In this document: positions 32,754 through 42,978 of the stretch, piece by piece
Numbering within the stretch: position 1 is the stretch's first letter
Layout: every line of letters begins with the position of its first letter
From: Wurfbainia villosa
Taxonomy: Eukaryota > Streptophyta > Magnoliopsida > Zingiberales > Zingiberaceae
Direction of reading: 5' to 3'
Assembly: GCA_025175895.1 (NCBI GenBank)
Contig: CM046003.1
Location: 42,959,335 to 43,023,334, forward strand
Length of the DNA: 64,000 bases
The notes under the pieces: generated by a model
What the model saw: only the letters and a program-made list of their open reading frames with translations
Told to the model about the DNA's origin: nothing
Database searches by the model: none
Made by a program: the position numbers and the translations under genes

Positions 32754-34313
32754 TACCCAACAATTCTCCATTCTTAATCAGATTGAATTCACCATATAAT
32801 TCATGAATCAACTCTAGCATCAACAATTAAGGTAACACATCCTACTTCATAACATATTAAATTAAAGCTTACCTTTCAATGCTTCACAACTTCTTGATCC
32901 GATCACAAGATATCAACTCCAAATAAATAATCGAATTGGAAGCAAAATCTCTCAATTCTACTCATCACCTTGATTAATTTCGCCCGTACAAGCTCTTGCC
33001 CCAATCTAGAGTATCTACATAAATACATCAATCGAATCTATACCAAGTACAAAACTCTTCCCGTAACAGTAAATCAATAAACAACAACCAACAACTATAA
33101 CCATCTATCACAATGGATTCCAACCGAAACTTACCCAGCTCGGCTTCAATTCCAAAACTTCTGATCTTCTACAACAGTATCCCCAACAAAATTGGTTATA
33201 AATCTAACCATAATCACAATAAATCACATCTCTAACAAGATCCTTAACCGATCTACTGCTCCCTGAATTTACCATCCAAGAATAGCGAAATGAAGGAAGA
33301 ATTACTCACAAGACAACCCACAGCCTTACCTCCATTCTCTGCTTGATGAGATCATGATAATGGCAGCTCCGCCTATTCACCTCCAGATCCATTCACGAAT
33401 GGCGGTGATCTGATCATAAATTGCATCAAGAAGAAAACAGAGAAGGAGAGGAATCAAAGTCAGCTCACTAGGAAACGTAGAAGAAGAGGATGATTGGCTC
33501 TGTGGCATATCAAGCTCACGGTGAGGACCGACTCCTCCTTGACCTCAGCGATGATCGCGCGGCTGTTCAGTTAGAGATCTCCGGCAACGAAGCTGCAGAA
33601 GATGGCAACGGTAAACCGGGCTCGGAGAAGAGAAGAGCAACATCGTCGGCGAGACAGGCGGTGGCGGCGACCCTGCTTATAGTCGGTGCTCCGCTCACAT
33701 CAACAAGGTGATCCAATGTGGCAGGTGGCCGACCGAGCTAGCTCGGTGGCCGTGGTGGTCGTCCCTTACACCGAGACAAGCTGGAGGAGCTCGATGCCAC
33801 TGAGATTGGGAGGGAGAGGCGATGACGATGGAGCACAGGGGAGAAGGAAACCGCGATGAGGCAGCTCATCGACGGGGTAGGCGGCGACGAGCTTAAGCAC
33901 TGGGAGGCGGCGAAATGCTTGGGAAGAGGTCGAGCACGGGAATTAGAGGAATCCCGACGGCGATGAGAAATGAGAGCACTTCGCGATCGGAAGAGGAAGA
34001 AAAGCATCGAGAGGAAAGGAGGTCACGGTTGGGAAGAAGAAGAAGGTGTCGATTGGGGGAAACGAGGGAACATGGAAGAAATAGAAAGTAAACTTAGCGT
34101 TTTATATTTAATCAATTAAACCTTATTAACTCCTCATAAGCAGATAACCCAAATAGGCCTTATAAAAGCCTGTTAAATTTTTCCCCACAAACTGCAATAG
34201 GAACTCCATTTAATTCCAAGAAATTTTTTAAAAATTCTAAAAAATTCCATAAGATAATTTTTTAATTAACAAGGGGTATTATTATTATTATTATTATTAT
34301 TCGATATCTTACA

Positions 34314-34690
34314 GTTATGTACATGAGGCATATAGGTAATGAAAATATGGAAGAAAAATCTGAGTTCGATATGTACTTGGATGAGGTTTGTGAACCTTAT
34401 TGTTCGGTTTTTGATGTTCTTGAATGGTGGAAGTCAAATGCTTCTAGATATCAGATTTTGTCTTCGATGGCACGAGATGTTTTGACTATTCCTATTTCAA
34501 CCGTTGCATCCGAGTATGCTTTTAGCACATGAAGGCGAGTTCTTGATGTATTCCGTAGCTCTTTGGCTCCTAAGATAGTGGAGGCTCTTATATGTGCTCA
34601 AGATTGGTTACGAAGAACATCTCATGGATCATTTTCTATTGAGTATCTTGATGAATTGAAAGCTTATGAAATAGGTAATTTAAGGTAGTC
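34314..34690 (+). pseudogene. hAT transposase, C-terminal dimerisation domain
   Basis: Resumes the transposase interrupted at 16444. The frame 34317-34532 contains SEFDMYLDE, VLEWWKSNASRYQILSSMARDVLTIP and STVASEYAFST, the hallmark of the hAT family C-terminal dimerisation region. A TGA at 34530-34532 interrupts where Gly is usual, after which RRVLDVFRSSLAPKIVEALICAQDWLR continues in the same frame to about 34690. The C domain mediates oligomerisation needed for transposition. The stop and the insertion make it inactive. Confidence 0.88.
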
Positions 34691-34930
34691 TAGTTGATTT
34701 TATTTGTAATTTCATAAATTGACATATATTCCTTCATGTTTCAGATTTATCTTCAGGAAGTGCAGAATTATATTACAATATAGATGATTAATATTCCTTT
34801 TAGATGTATGAGGACTACAAATTTAATCTAAGTATATTCTAATTGTATGTAAATTTGTTTTCCTAAATATGTATATCATCTCATCAATCTTATTAGAGTT
34901 TTTTACAATGTTTGTTTATTTGTTTTTCAG

Positions 34931-35087
34931 GGAGCTATCAAGGAAAAAAGCATATAAAGAACCACGTGGATTTGCTTTTGTGGAATTTATGGAGCCACAA
35001 GACGCTGCAGATGCTCAGTATCATATGGATGGAAAAAATTTTGTTAAGAAAAATTTCTATTGTTGTTGCTGCTGAGAATAGGAAAAA
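34931..35087 (+). pseudogene. Captured exon of an SR/SC35-like RNA-binding protein (RRM)
   Basis: The sequence opens after a good acceptor (TTTATTTGTTTTTCAG, ending 34930) and closes before a donor-like GTAAAT (35088). It reads ELSRKKAYKEPRGFAFVEF, then MEPQDAADAQYHMDGKNF. RGFAFVEF is a perfect RNP1 octamer, and the context is that of plant SC35-like (SCL) splicing factors. After one inserted base the expected EISIVVAAENRKK continues in another frame. It lies between the hAT C-terminal domain and the hAT right end, in the same orientation, so the transposon may have captured it. It is too short and broken to work as an RRM. Confidence 0.7.
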
Positions 35088-35423
35088 GTAAATTCATGAA
35101 CTGCATGTATTTTTTTTCCGTGAACCATGAATTCTTAAATTTGATTGATATATGTTATAATGATAGAGTCTTCTTGTTGAGATTTTGTTAAACGTACTAC
35201 GTTTTTCATGATTTGGCAATTGTATATAAATGAGATTATAAAAACAACACGAAGATAGAACTTTCTTATTGGGTTATCGAACTCTGAACCGAAATAGTTT
35301 AACTATTTCGGTTCGGTCCAAATAATGGTATTTCAGTTTGGATTATATTTTCGGATCATATATTTCACAATCCGATGAAAATGGTTTGGACTAAAATTTG
35401 GTTCAAGTCCAAACTATCCGATC

Positions 35424-35437
35424 CGTTTACAGCCCTA
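35424..35437 (+). other. Probable hAT right terminal inverted repeat
   Basis: CGTTTACAGCCCTA is the form of many plant hAT ends (TAGGGCTGTAAACG inverted). LINE sequence starts immediately after. The left partner is missing, so this rests on similarity alone. Confidence 0.6.
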
Positions 35438-36916
35438 GTAGTGGAAGAGATATTCATCAATTTTTTAATGAAGGTTTAGGAGATCAACTTAATTTAGGTA
35501 ATTTAAGTAGGTCAAATGAGTATAGAAATTTAAATTTTTATTATAGAATTTAAATTTTAGAAATAGAATAAGCTTTAAATAGAATGCAAAATAGAAAAGC
35601 CATTGGATCAGATGATATTCCGATAGAGGTATAGAAGTGCCTAGGGAAACAAGGTATTGAATAACTTACAAAATTATTTAACATGATATTGAAAACAAAA
35701 AGGATGTCTAATAAATGGAGAGTAAGTATCCTAATTCCCTTATATAAGAATAAGGGAGATATACAAATTTGTGAAAACTATAGGGGTATTAAACTAATGA
35801 GTCATACCATGAAACTTTAGGAAAGAGTAATAGAAAAAAGATTATGGAAGGAGACCGCAGTTCTCGAAAATTAATTTGGATTCATGCCAGAAAGGTCGAC
35901 AATAGAAGATATACATCTTCTCAGACAACTAATTGAAAAGTATCGAGAGCAAAAACAGGATCTACACATGGTATTCATTGACTTAGAAAAATCTTATGAT
36001 AGAGTTTCAAGAGAAATCATATGGAAAATTTTAGAAAAAAGAGGTGTCAATGTAACATATATTGAACTAATTAAGAATATGTATAAAGAAGTAACGACTA
36101 GAGTGAAGACTTCAGGCGGATTAACTGAAGCATTTTCAATAAAGATAGGATTACATCAAGGATCAACTTTAAGTCCCTATCTTTTTACACTAATTATGGA
36201 CGAACTCACTGGACATATTCAAGACACAGTACCGTGGTGCATATTGTTTGTAGATGATATTATTTTGGTAGATGAGACACGTGAATGAATAAATATTAAA
36301 CTAGAATCTTGAAAGAAAACACTAGAAGCTTAGTAGAGTAAAGACCGAATATATATATGAAATTTAAGTTTAATAATATTAGACGTAATGAAGCAAGTGT
36401 TAAGATAGGAGATGACGAGTTGTCTGGAATTGAGAGCTTTAAATATTTAGGATTATTTTTACAAGATGATGGAGGAATTGAGAGAGGTCTTACATAGAAA
36501 ATAAGCAGGATGGTTGAAATGGAGAAATACGTCGAGTATTTTATGTGATCATAAAGTGCCTCTAAAACTTAAAGGGAAGTTCTATAAAATGACGATTAGA
36601 TTTGGTATGTTTTATGATGCTGAATGTTAGGCCACAACTCGAGCACATGAGTAAAAGATGAGAGTTGCAGAGATGATGATGTTAAGGTGAATTTGTGGAC
36701 ATACGAGGATGGACAAAATAAGAAATGAGAGCATTAAAGAAAAAGTGTGTGTTACATCTATTAAAGGAAAACTCCGAGAGACACGTTTAAGGTGGTACAG
36801 ACATATACTTAGACGACCAATAAATACTCCAGTTAGGCGATGTAAAACGATGATAAATATACACATCAAAAGAGGAAGAGGAAGACCAAAAAAGACTTGG
36901 TTAGCAACAATAAAAC
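35438..36916 (+). pseudogene. RTE-type LINE reverse transcriptase and C terminus
   Basis: Successive frames read FNEGLGDQLNLGNLS, NRMQNRKAIGSDDIPIEV, WRVSILIPLYKNKGD, ENYRGIKLMSHTMKL, FGFMPERSTIEDIHLLRQL, VFIDLEKSYDRVSRE, IGLHQGSTLSPYLFTLIMD and finally FVDDIIL, the RT active site (FADD in most relatives). The C-terminal part follows (ICGHTRMDKIRNESIKEKV, RLRWYRHILRRP, RGRGRPKKTWL). This matches the plant RTE LINE plan of endonuclease then RT. Several stops (35630s, 35820, 35878, 36287) and shifts inactivate it. A TRIM cuts it at 36917. Part of the endonuclease between 15320 and 35438 is missing even after removing the insertions. Confidence 0.9.
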
Positions 36917-37633
36917 TGTTAGTGCCTATAAGAATTATATATCTCCACAATGACATGATATTGTCCACTTTGGGTCTAAGCCCTCATGGTTTTGTTTTTG
37001 GACTTTACCCAAAAGGCATTATACCAATGGAGATATCTTTTCATCTTATAATCACATGATCTTTTCCATGTCTTACCGATATGGGACTTTGATTGTATTC
37101 CCAATACTCCAACAATCCTCCCCTCAAACGAAGGACCACATTTAACCCCCCCCCCCCCCCCCCCGTAAGTCTATCCGTCCTCGAAGGACATCCTCTGCTT
37201 GATGTCCGATCCTCAACCCACCGTAACTATTCACAACCGTCTGTCCTCCCGTAGCCGATTCCCGCTAGTTATCCAAATTTCTTCCGCCTAACTGGACTTC
37301 CTACTAGTTGTTCAGTCCTCCCGACCTAACTGGACTTCCTGCCTGGTGTCTGGTTCTCTTGATCCGGACATGGGAGCTCAACTTCCTTCGTTCGAGGTTC
37401 ATGGCTTGACATAGACCATGACTATGATACCAAGTGTTAGCGTCTATAAGATTCATATATCTCCACAAATGACATGATATTGTCCACTTTGGACCTAAGC
37501 CCTCATGGTTTTATTTTTGGGCTCTACCAAAAGAGTCTCATGTCAATGGAGATATCTTTTCATCTTATAAGCATATGATCTTTTCCATGTCTTATCAATG
37601 TAGGACTTTTATTGTATTTCCAATACTCCTACA
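36917..37633 (-). mobile_element. TRIM (miniature terminal-repeat retrotransposon), 717 bp
   Basis: Two LTRs of about 198 bp (36917-37114 and 37435-37633), both starting TGTTAG and ending CCAACA or CCTACA. The target duplication is AAAAC/AAAAT. A primer-type site TGGTATCATAGTC lies on the minus strand at 37420-37432, and a purine-rich stretch (minus strand, 37115-37127) abuts the other LTR. The 320-bp interior encodes nothing and includes an 18-C run (about 37147-37164). TRIMs lack all proteins and move with help from autonomous elements. Confidence 0.88.
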
Positions 37634-37768
37634 AAAATAAGATAAAATTTATTTAAATATAGATGATGATATAGTAGGGGATAGAGTCCAATAGCATACA
37701 AGGATCCATATAGCCGACCTCACCTAGTGGGATAAGGCTTTGTTATTGTTGTTGTCGTTGTCGTTGAA
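37634..37768 (+). mobile_element. RTE LINE 3' end
   Basis: After the TRIM the LINE resumes and ends with CCTAGTGGGATAAGGCTTTG and a (TTG)n-like tail, the typical 3' terminus of plant RTE LINEs, which end in short repeats rather than poly(A). Confidence 0.8.
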
Positions 37769-38770
37769 ACCCATGTACAAAAGGTTGCTAGTCCAGAAGA
37801 ATCCGAAGATGTTTAAAAAAATTACCTTGAAGAGCCCCTTGAACCTTTTGTGTGTCTTTGTACATGGCCTTGAAGTGATATTTTATAGATGCAAGATGAC
37901 TTCTTTTTTTTTTGTAAATTGGTGTAAAGTATCTAGATGTTCGGTTTAATTAATTTTATGAGCAATCGGTCAGGTCGTCAAGGCAAATCAGAAAGTGCTC
38001 GTATCGGATGGTTTAACAGTCCAATATTCTAGAGTTTGTCATTCTATTTTAAAAAAATTCTACAAATACATTGTAATTATGATCGAACATAAGATGTCTG
38101 AAAGATTATATATACGGTGACTCTAGAATTCACCCTCGCATTCATCTCTCCTCATTTCTTCAATTAATGATAACTATTCCTTCAACAAATTAAAAACCCT
38201 ATGTCTCTTCATCGCTTAAATGGTTAGGAGATAAAGTCAGAGCTTATTGGGTCATGATGAGGAGCTAAACCTCATAGCAATTTCATTATCACTTTTTTTT
38301 TTTTGAAACTTTTATTTGCAACTACTTTGCAATGGTAGTTCAGTTCCATAGTGACTTTAGGATGACAAGAATTTTATCTCAAACATATTTATGAGAAAGA
38401 CATTTATGATGGAGTTTGCAATAGTTTTTTTTTATATAGTTGTAGATACCCTATAATTTTGCACGATTTCACCATTGATTTGCATCTGAATCTACAACTG
38501 CCTCGAGGAGAAACTCTAAAAGCCACAGGCCCAATAAGAAGATGCATATATAGATTGGTCTGGACAAGTAAGAAATCATGATTGGCCCAGCCCAATAAAA
38601 GCCTTTCTACTGATCAAATTATAGACTCTCCCACCTATAAATTTTAAGTCACGAGGAATCAAAATTCAGACCAAAAAGAAGCGCCGGTAATATAAAAATC
38701 GATCTCTGAATCCATCGCCAAGTTTCACTGCGTTCCAACAATTTTTTTGTTTTTAAAAAAACCTCAAAAC
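37769..38770. other. Spacer, nothing recognised
   Basis: About 1 kb with T-runs (37900, 38290, 38428) and no credible frame, RNA gene or element border. It may be older host DNA between the LINE and element D. The last five bases, AAAAC, are the candidate left target of element D. Confidence 0.5.
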
Positions 38771-39920
38771 TGTTGATCTCGGTGATGAATATTGTCGGGC
38801 AGGAAGCAAATTGATATGAGCTTGTTGAGACTAGTATTCAATATTATCTCCGTAAAACGATATTGTTCCGCTCAGGTGCTTACGGATAGCAGCAATTCGT
38901 TTCTAAGATACAACGACGATGTCTCGGAATAGTAGCACTACAAATTTCGAGACCGGCGAACCTTCTCGTAGGTTTTCTGGACTCCGGATGCAGAGGATGG
39001 AATGTATGCAAAGGTAAGTGAGATTGAGTGAATTTTTCGGTGTTTTGAGTGATTCTATTCCATCATCTAGGGATCCTATTTATACTAAGTGAAGAGGTGA
39101 AGTGCCCTTTGGTGAGTTTAATCTGAGTCATAGGATCTAGGAGGTTGTAACCCTCCAACAAACCTTTTAATCTCGGCCACTAGATCTGGAGGATTGTAAC
39201 CTTTCAAATCATCCTTTGATCTCAGCCGTCGGATTTGGATCCAGCAATCCAATCAATCTGACGCTCCAGATCAACCTTAATCACCAACGGTCCGATCGTG
39301 ATTCTTCGCGATCAACGCTCCAGATCGCGTCACTTCCGATCCATCACCCTCTTTGTTCCAACAGTGGCCATCCGATTGCCCAGTCAACAGCCAATCACCT
39401 CTCTCTGCCCAACCGAGTGTCACGTAGGCATGACACATCACCCGAGTGCCACGTAGGCATTGTCACGTCACCTGAAGCATAAATTTAAGCTCCTCAATAC
39501 TCCTCGCGACGATGCATACGTGCGAAGTGTGCCAACAAAGCGCTCATTGCGCGCGTGGCGGGTGGCGGGTGGCGGGTTTGCAGGTGCTAGCACCTACTCG
39601 CCCATTGGATGAGAGTATCTGTGCTTATTTGAGTTAACTCAATTAACACAACAACACATATAAGGAAGTAAATCCTCTCTGGAATTTTCAATGTGGGACT
39701 ATTTCTCCCTCTACTTCCTTTAATAACATTTTAGGCTGACTTTAACAATTAATTTCTCATTCACCCATAATCGGTTTTAAGCAAATTAATAGTCTTGATT
39801 CATCTACTCGAAACGTAGATTTTGATTTTGAAGTCAATTTAGACTTTCATCGATTGATGACACCTCGATTTTCCTTTTCAAAACCGTAAACCATATTGGT
39901 CTTTTAAGACCCAATATCCA
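38771..39920 (-). repeat. Element D 3' LTR (left)
   Basis: TGTTGATCTCGG...ATATCCAACA. A TATA box AGTATAAATAGG on the minus strand lies at 39076-39087. A GGGTGGC triplication at about 39558-39580 is absent from the other LTR. Confidence 0.9.
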
Positions 39921-40475
39921 ACATCCTCCACATGAATGGAAATTAATGCGTGTATGCATGCTGACACTTTACGAGAGTCCAATCGATAAGTCAATGCATC
40001 GAGAGAGGTAGCTTGTGGCTTTGAACTTTTCGTAGTAGAATGCTATCGAACATACTAGGCTGCGCAGTGAACGTGATGTCTTGAACAGCTCAGCTGTTTG
40101 TGTATACTTAGACAATAATATCCACACAAGGACTTATCTCATCTACTTTTGGTTCTCATGGTTGGTTCCATTTTGGCCATGGACACCATCTTGGATTCAT
40201 GAGTGTTTCATTGAAGCGGCATGTCTTCACACTTACATAGGTGACACTTCTATCAAGAGTATCCTACCATACTCCACCTTATAAAAGTATAGAAGTCATT
40301 AAAAGCATAAGCTTAACCTCACTACATGTGGTAGGACAACACATATTCATCCTAGGATTGAGATAGGGATAATATATCTCGTGTGTTGTAACACAACTTC
40401 TGTAACTTCGTTGTCCTATTGAACCAAGATATTGGGATCTCTAGTCAACAAGGTTGGGTTACCGCTACAGTCGTT
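39921..40475 (-). other. Element D 3' non-coding region and polypurine tract
   Basis: Minus-strand TTCATGTGGAGGA directly before the LTR (39921-39933) serves as polypurine tract. The remaining roughly 540 bases have no convincing frame. Confidence 0.6.
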
Positions 40476-41801
40476 TTAGTTGTAGATTTTTAATCTCATT
40501 CCTCTCGATGAGCAGTATACTTGATCTCGATTTAGCCCCTTCGTAAGAGGATCTGCTAAATTATCTTTAGACTTGACATAGTCGATTGCAATCACTCCAT
40601 TCGAGATCAATTGCCTAATGGTATTATGTCTACGACATATATATCGTGACTTACCATTATACATACTACTCTGTGCCCTTCCAATCGCCGATTGACTATC
40701 ACAATGTATAAGTACGGCGGGCACAGGTTTTGTACAGCTCAAAATATCTTTCAAGAAATTTCGCAGTCATTCAGCTGCTTTGTCTAGTGCTATAAACTCG
40801 GATTCCATAGTTGACCGAGCAATGCACGTCTGCATAGTGGATTTCCAAGATACCGCTCCTCCACCAATTGTGAATACATTTCCACTAGTGGATTTGGAAT
40901 CTTTTGTATATGATATCCAATTAGCATCACAATATCCCTCTAAGACAACGAGATATTTTCCGAAATGTAATCCATTGTTCATAGTATATTTCAAATATCT
41001 AAGAACTCGCATCAGTGCTTTCCAATGGGTGTCGTTTGGATTACTTATAAAACGACTTAGTTTGTTAACTACACAGGCAATATCCGAACGTGTGCAATTT
41101 GTGAGATACATCAAGCTGCCTATTATCCAAGAATATTCTAATTGTGATATGGGCTCACCTTGGTTTTTCGCTAAGTGTTGACTTAGATCTATAGGTGTTT
41201 TTACTATAGAGAGATCGTACGCATTGAACTTCTTCAACACTGATTCTACATAGTAAGATTGTGTCAAAACTATCCCCTCAGATGTCCTAAGAATTTTAAT
41301 TCCCAATATAACATCTGCTTGACCCATATCTTTTATATCGAAATTCTTGGTCAACATTTTCTTTGTACTCATGATTCATGGTTACTACCCATTATAAGCA
41401 TATTGTCTACGTATAGACAGACGATTACATAACCTTTAGGTGTGTTTTTGACATAAATGCATTTGTCACATTCATTTATTTTGAATTCATTTGACAGCAT
41501 TATTTTGTCAAATTTCTCGTGCCATTATTTAGGCGCTTGTTTTAGTCCATACAACGACTTAACAAGTCGACAAACTTTTTCCTCTTTTCCTGGAACTACG
41601 AACCCCTTGGGTTGCTTCATATAGATTTCGTCTTCCAACTCACCATTTAAGAATGCAGTCTAACATCCATTTGATGTATTTCAAGGTCATACAATGCTGC
41701 GATGGCTATCAGCACTCGTATGGACGTAATCCTTGTCACCGATGAGTAGGTGTCGAAGTAATCAAGGTCTTCTTTTTGCTTGTACCCTTTGGCTACAAGT
41801 C
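40476..41801 (-). pseudogene. Element D RT (C-terminal part) and RNase H
   Basis: From 41801 leftwards the frames read ARLVAKGYKQKEDLDY, SVTRITSIRVLIAIAA, IHQMDVKTAFLNGELEDEIY and LVKSLYGLKQAPK, with a stop where Trp is usual. Then comes the active-site block CLYVDNMLIMG, in which the second catalytic Asp of YVDD is Asn (codon 41402-41404). RNase H follows (GYCDANWISYTKDSKSTSG, SVSWKS-like GAVSWKST, ESEFIALDKAAE). A TGA at 40767-40769 (Trp expected) comes next, then the rest to ADPLTKGL and a stop at 40476. The loss of YVDD means this RT would be dead even without the stops. Confidence 0.88.
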
Positions 41802-41806
41802 TAGCC

Positions 41807-42973
41807 TGTTGGTGCAACAATGCCCCAAATATTTATATGTTTTGATGTTTGGATAATCATCTAAGTTAGACAACAAATTGTGATCTAATGGTGAACATGA
41901 TTAAGTGACAGGTAAAGGCAAAGTCCAAGTATGATCTTGGCAAAAGAAGTCTAAGGTAAAGGTTTGGCGGCATAAGACCAAGCATGTTGTCTTGGCGGCA
42001 TTAAGTCCAAACGGACCTTGGCAAAGGAAGTCCAAAGGCAAGTCTTGGCAGCGTAAGTCCAAGCATGTAGACTTGGCGGCGTAAAGTTCAAGCATGATTT
42101 GGCAAAGGAAAACCCAAGACATGACAAAACCGAAGGAAGCTCTTGGAAGCAAAACGCAAAGGATGAACAAGTCGCGGACTCGGAGGGATCCTGGAGGTGC
42201 AAGACTTAATGAAGAGCTAGAAGGTTGAGTCTAGGTCTAGGGGGTGAAATCAAGTATGAATTACTCATACTTGATGAGTATCGATCGGCCCGATCGATGT
42301 ATCGATGTCGGCCGAGTTAAATGCTCTCTTGAGTCGGGATGAAATCCGACCATCGATCGGCTGCTTTAGTCATGCGATCGGTGATGTCGCGATCGATCGC
42401 CAGCGGTGTGATCGGTGATCGATAAATCTGACGCAGTGGAGTCACACTCGATTGCGGCCTGTGATCAGTCGACTGATTACTCCATCAGTCGACTGATGGA
42501 TGGATCAGTCGACTGATGAGAATGCCGTTGGAAGAAACGACTCTGAATCCCACGAATCCGGCTATTGATCGTTAATGATCCGACTAATGGTGCCTTCTCT
42601 CTATAAAAAGAGGGATGGTGAAGGTTTTTGGGATAAATGCTCATTCTCTGATTATTCTCTCAAGCCTCCATGAGTTTTCAAGCTTTCTAGTGATTTTAAA
42701 TCTCCTCCTCCTCTCTCTAAGCTCAAGTTTCATTCTTTGTAAGAAGAGGAGGATTGTTGTAAAGGAAAGCTTCATAGTGATTTGATTAGGGTTGATCCAC
42801 CTCAAGGATCACCGTGGAGTAGGAGCGTCATCTCCGAACCACGTAAAAGAATCGTGTTAGCGTATTTTTCATTTGTGTTATTATTATTTTTTGTTGTGCT
42901 TCCGCTAATATTTTTGTAGAGAAGAAAAACAAGCTATTCACCCCCCCCTCTAGCTTCAAATCGATCTCCAATA
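41807..42973 (+). mobile_element. Solo LTR B2, related to family B, inside element D
   Basis: TGTTGGTGCAACAATGCC at the start and CTCCAATA at the end (CCAACA mutated), with target duplication TAGCC at 41802-41806 and 42974-42978. It contains the AAGTCCAAG...CTTGGC hairpin minisatellite (41920-42120), TCAGTCGACTGA palindromes (42465-42520), a TATA box TATAAAAAG (42602-42610) and the U5 end CTATTCACCCCCCCCTCTAGC. Removing it rejoins the D RT frame between ADGSIDKYKA and ARLVAKGYKQ. Confidence 0.9.
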
Positions 42974-42978
42974 TAGCC

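Larger units (their letters stand above)
16445..34313 (-). mobile_element. Element C: Ty3/gypsy retrotransposon with very long LTRs, internally eroded
   Basis: LTRs at 16445-20320 and 24061-34313 (the latter holding the complete element B). The target duplication is GCTAT (16440-16444) and GTTAT (34314-34318), differing by one C/T. On the minus strand the order is LTR, primer site (24040-24053), gag remnant with CCHC, integrase remnant, polypurine tract (20321-20332), LTR. Integrase adjacent to the 3' LTR is the gypsy order. The internal domain is 3.74 kb, shorter than either typical gypsy internals or its own LTR. LTRs of 3-4 kb suggest a Del/Tekay-type chromovirus, an assignment made by structure only. 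Confidence 0.88.
24061..34313 (-). repeat. Element C 5' LTR (right), split by element B
   Basis: Segments 24061-26233 and 32754-34313 together match the left LTR in order; the break lies within TTATTAATACCC|AACAATTCTCC (intact at about 18770). Its TA-rich segment (about 25020-25130) is shorter and interrupted. The distal end is an (ATT)n run and TATCTTACA. Confidence 0.9.
15321..35437 (+). mobile_element. hAT (Ac-like) DNA transposon remnant, split by gypsy element C
   Basis: Transposase homology covers 15313-16444 and resumes at 34314. The right end CGTTTACAGCCCTA (35424-35437) looks like the terminal inverted repeat of plant hAT elements, preceded by AACCGAAATAG...CTATTTCGGTT subterminal repeats (about 35281-35315). 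No matching left terminus was found, and the BED zinc-finger N terminus of the transposase is absent, so the left end was deleted together with part of the LINE it sits in. Confidence 0.75.

Noticed and set aside
35884..36288. A reverse-transcriptase frame that could be taken for a host RT or group II intron protein
   Set aside because: Sequence style, downstream C-terminal motifs and the TTG-rich 3' tail are those of plant RTE LINEs, and the frame is interrupted.
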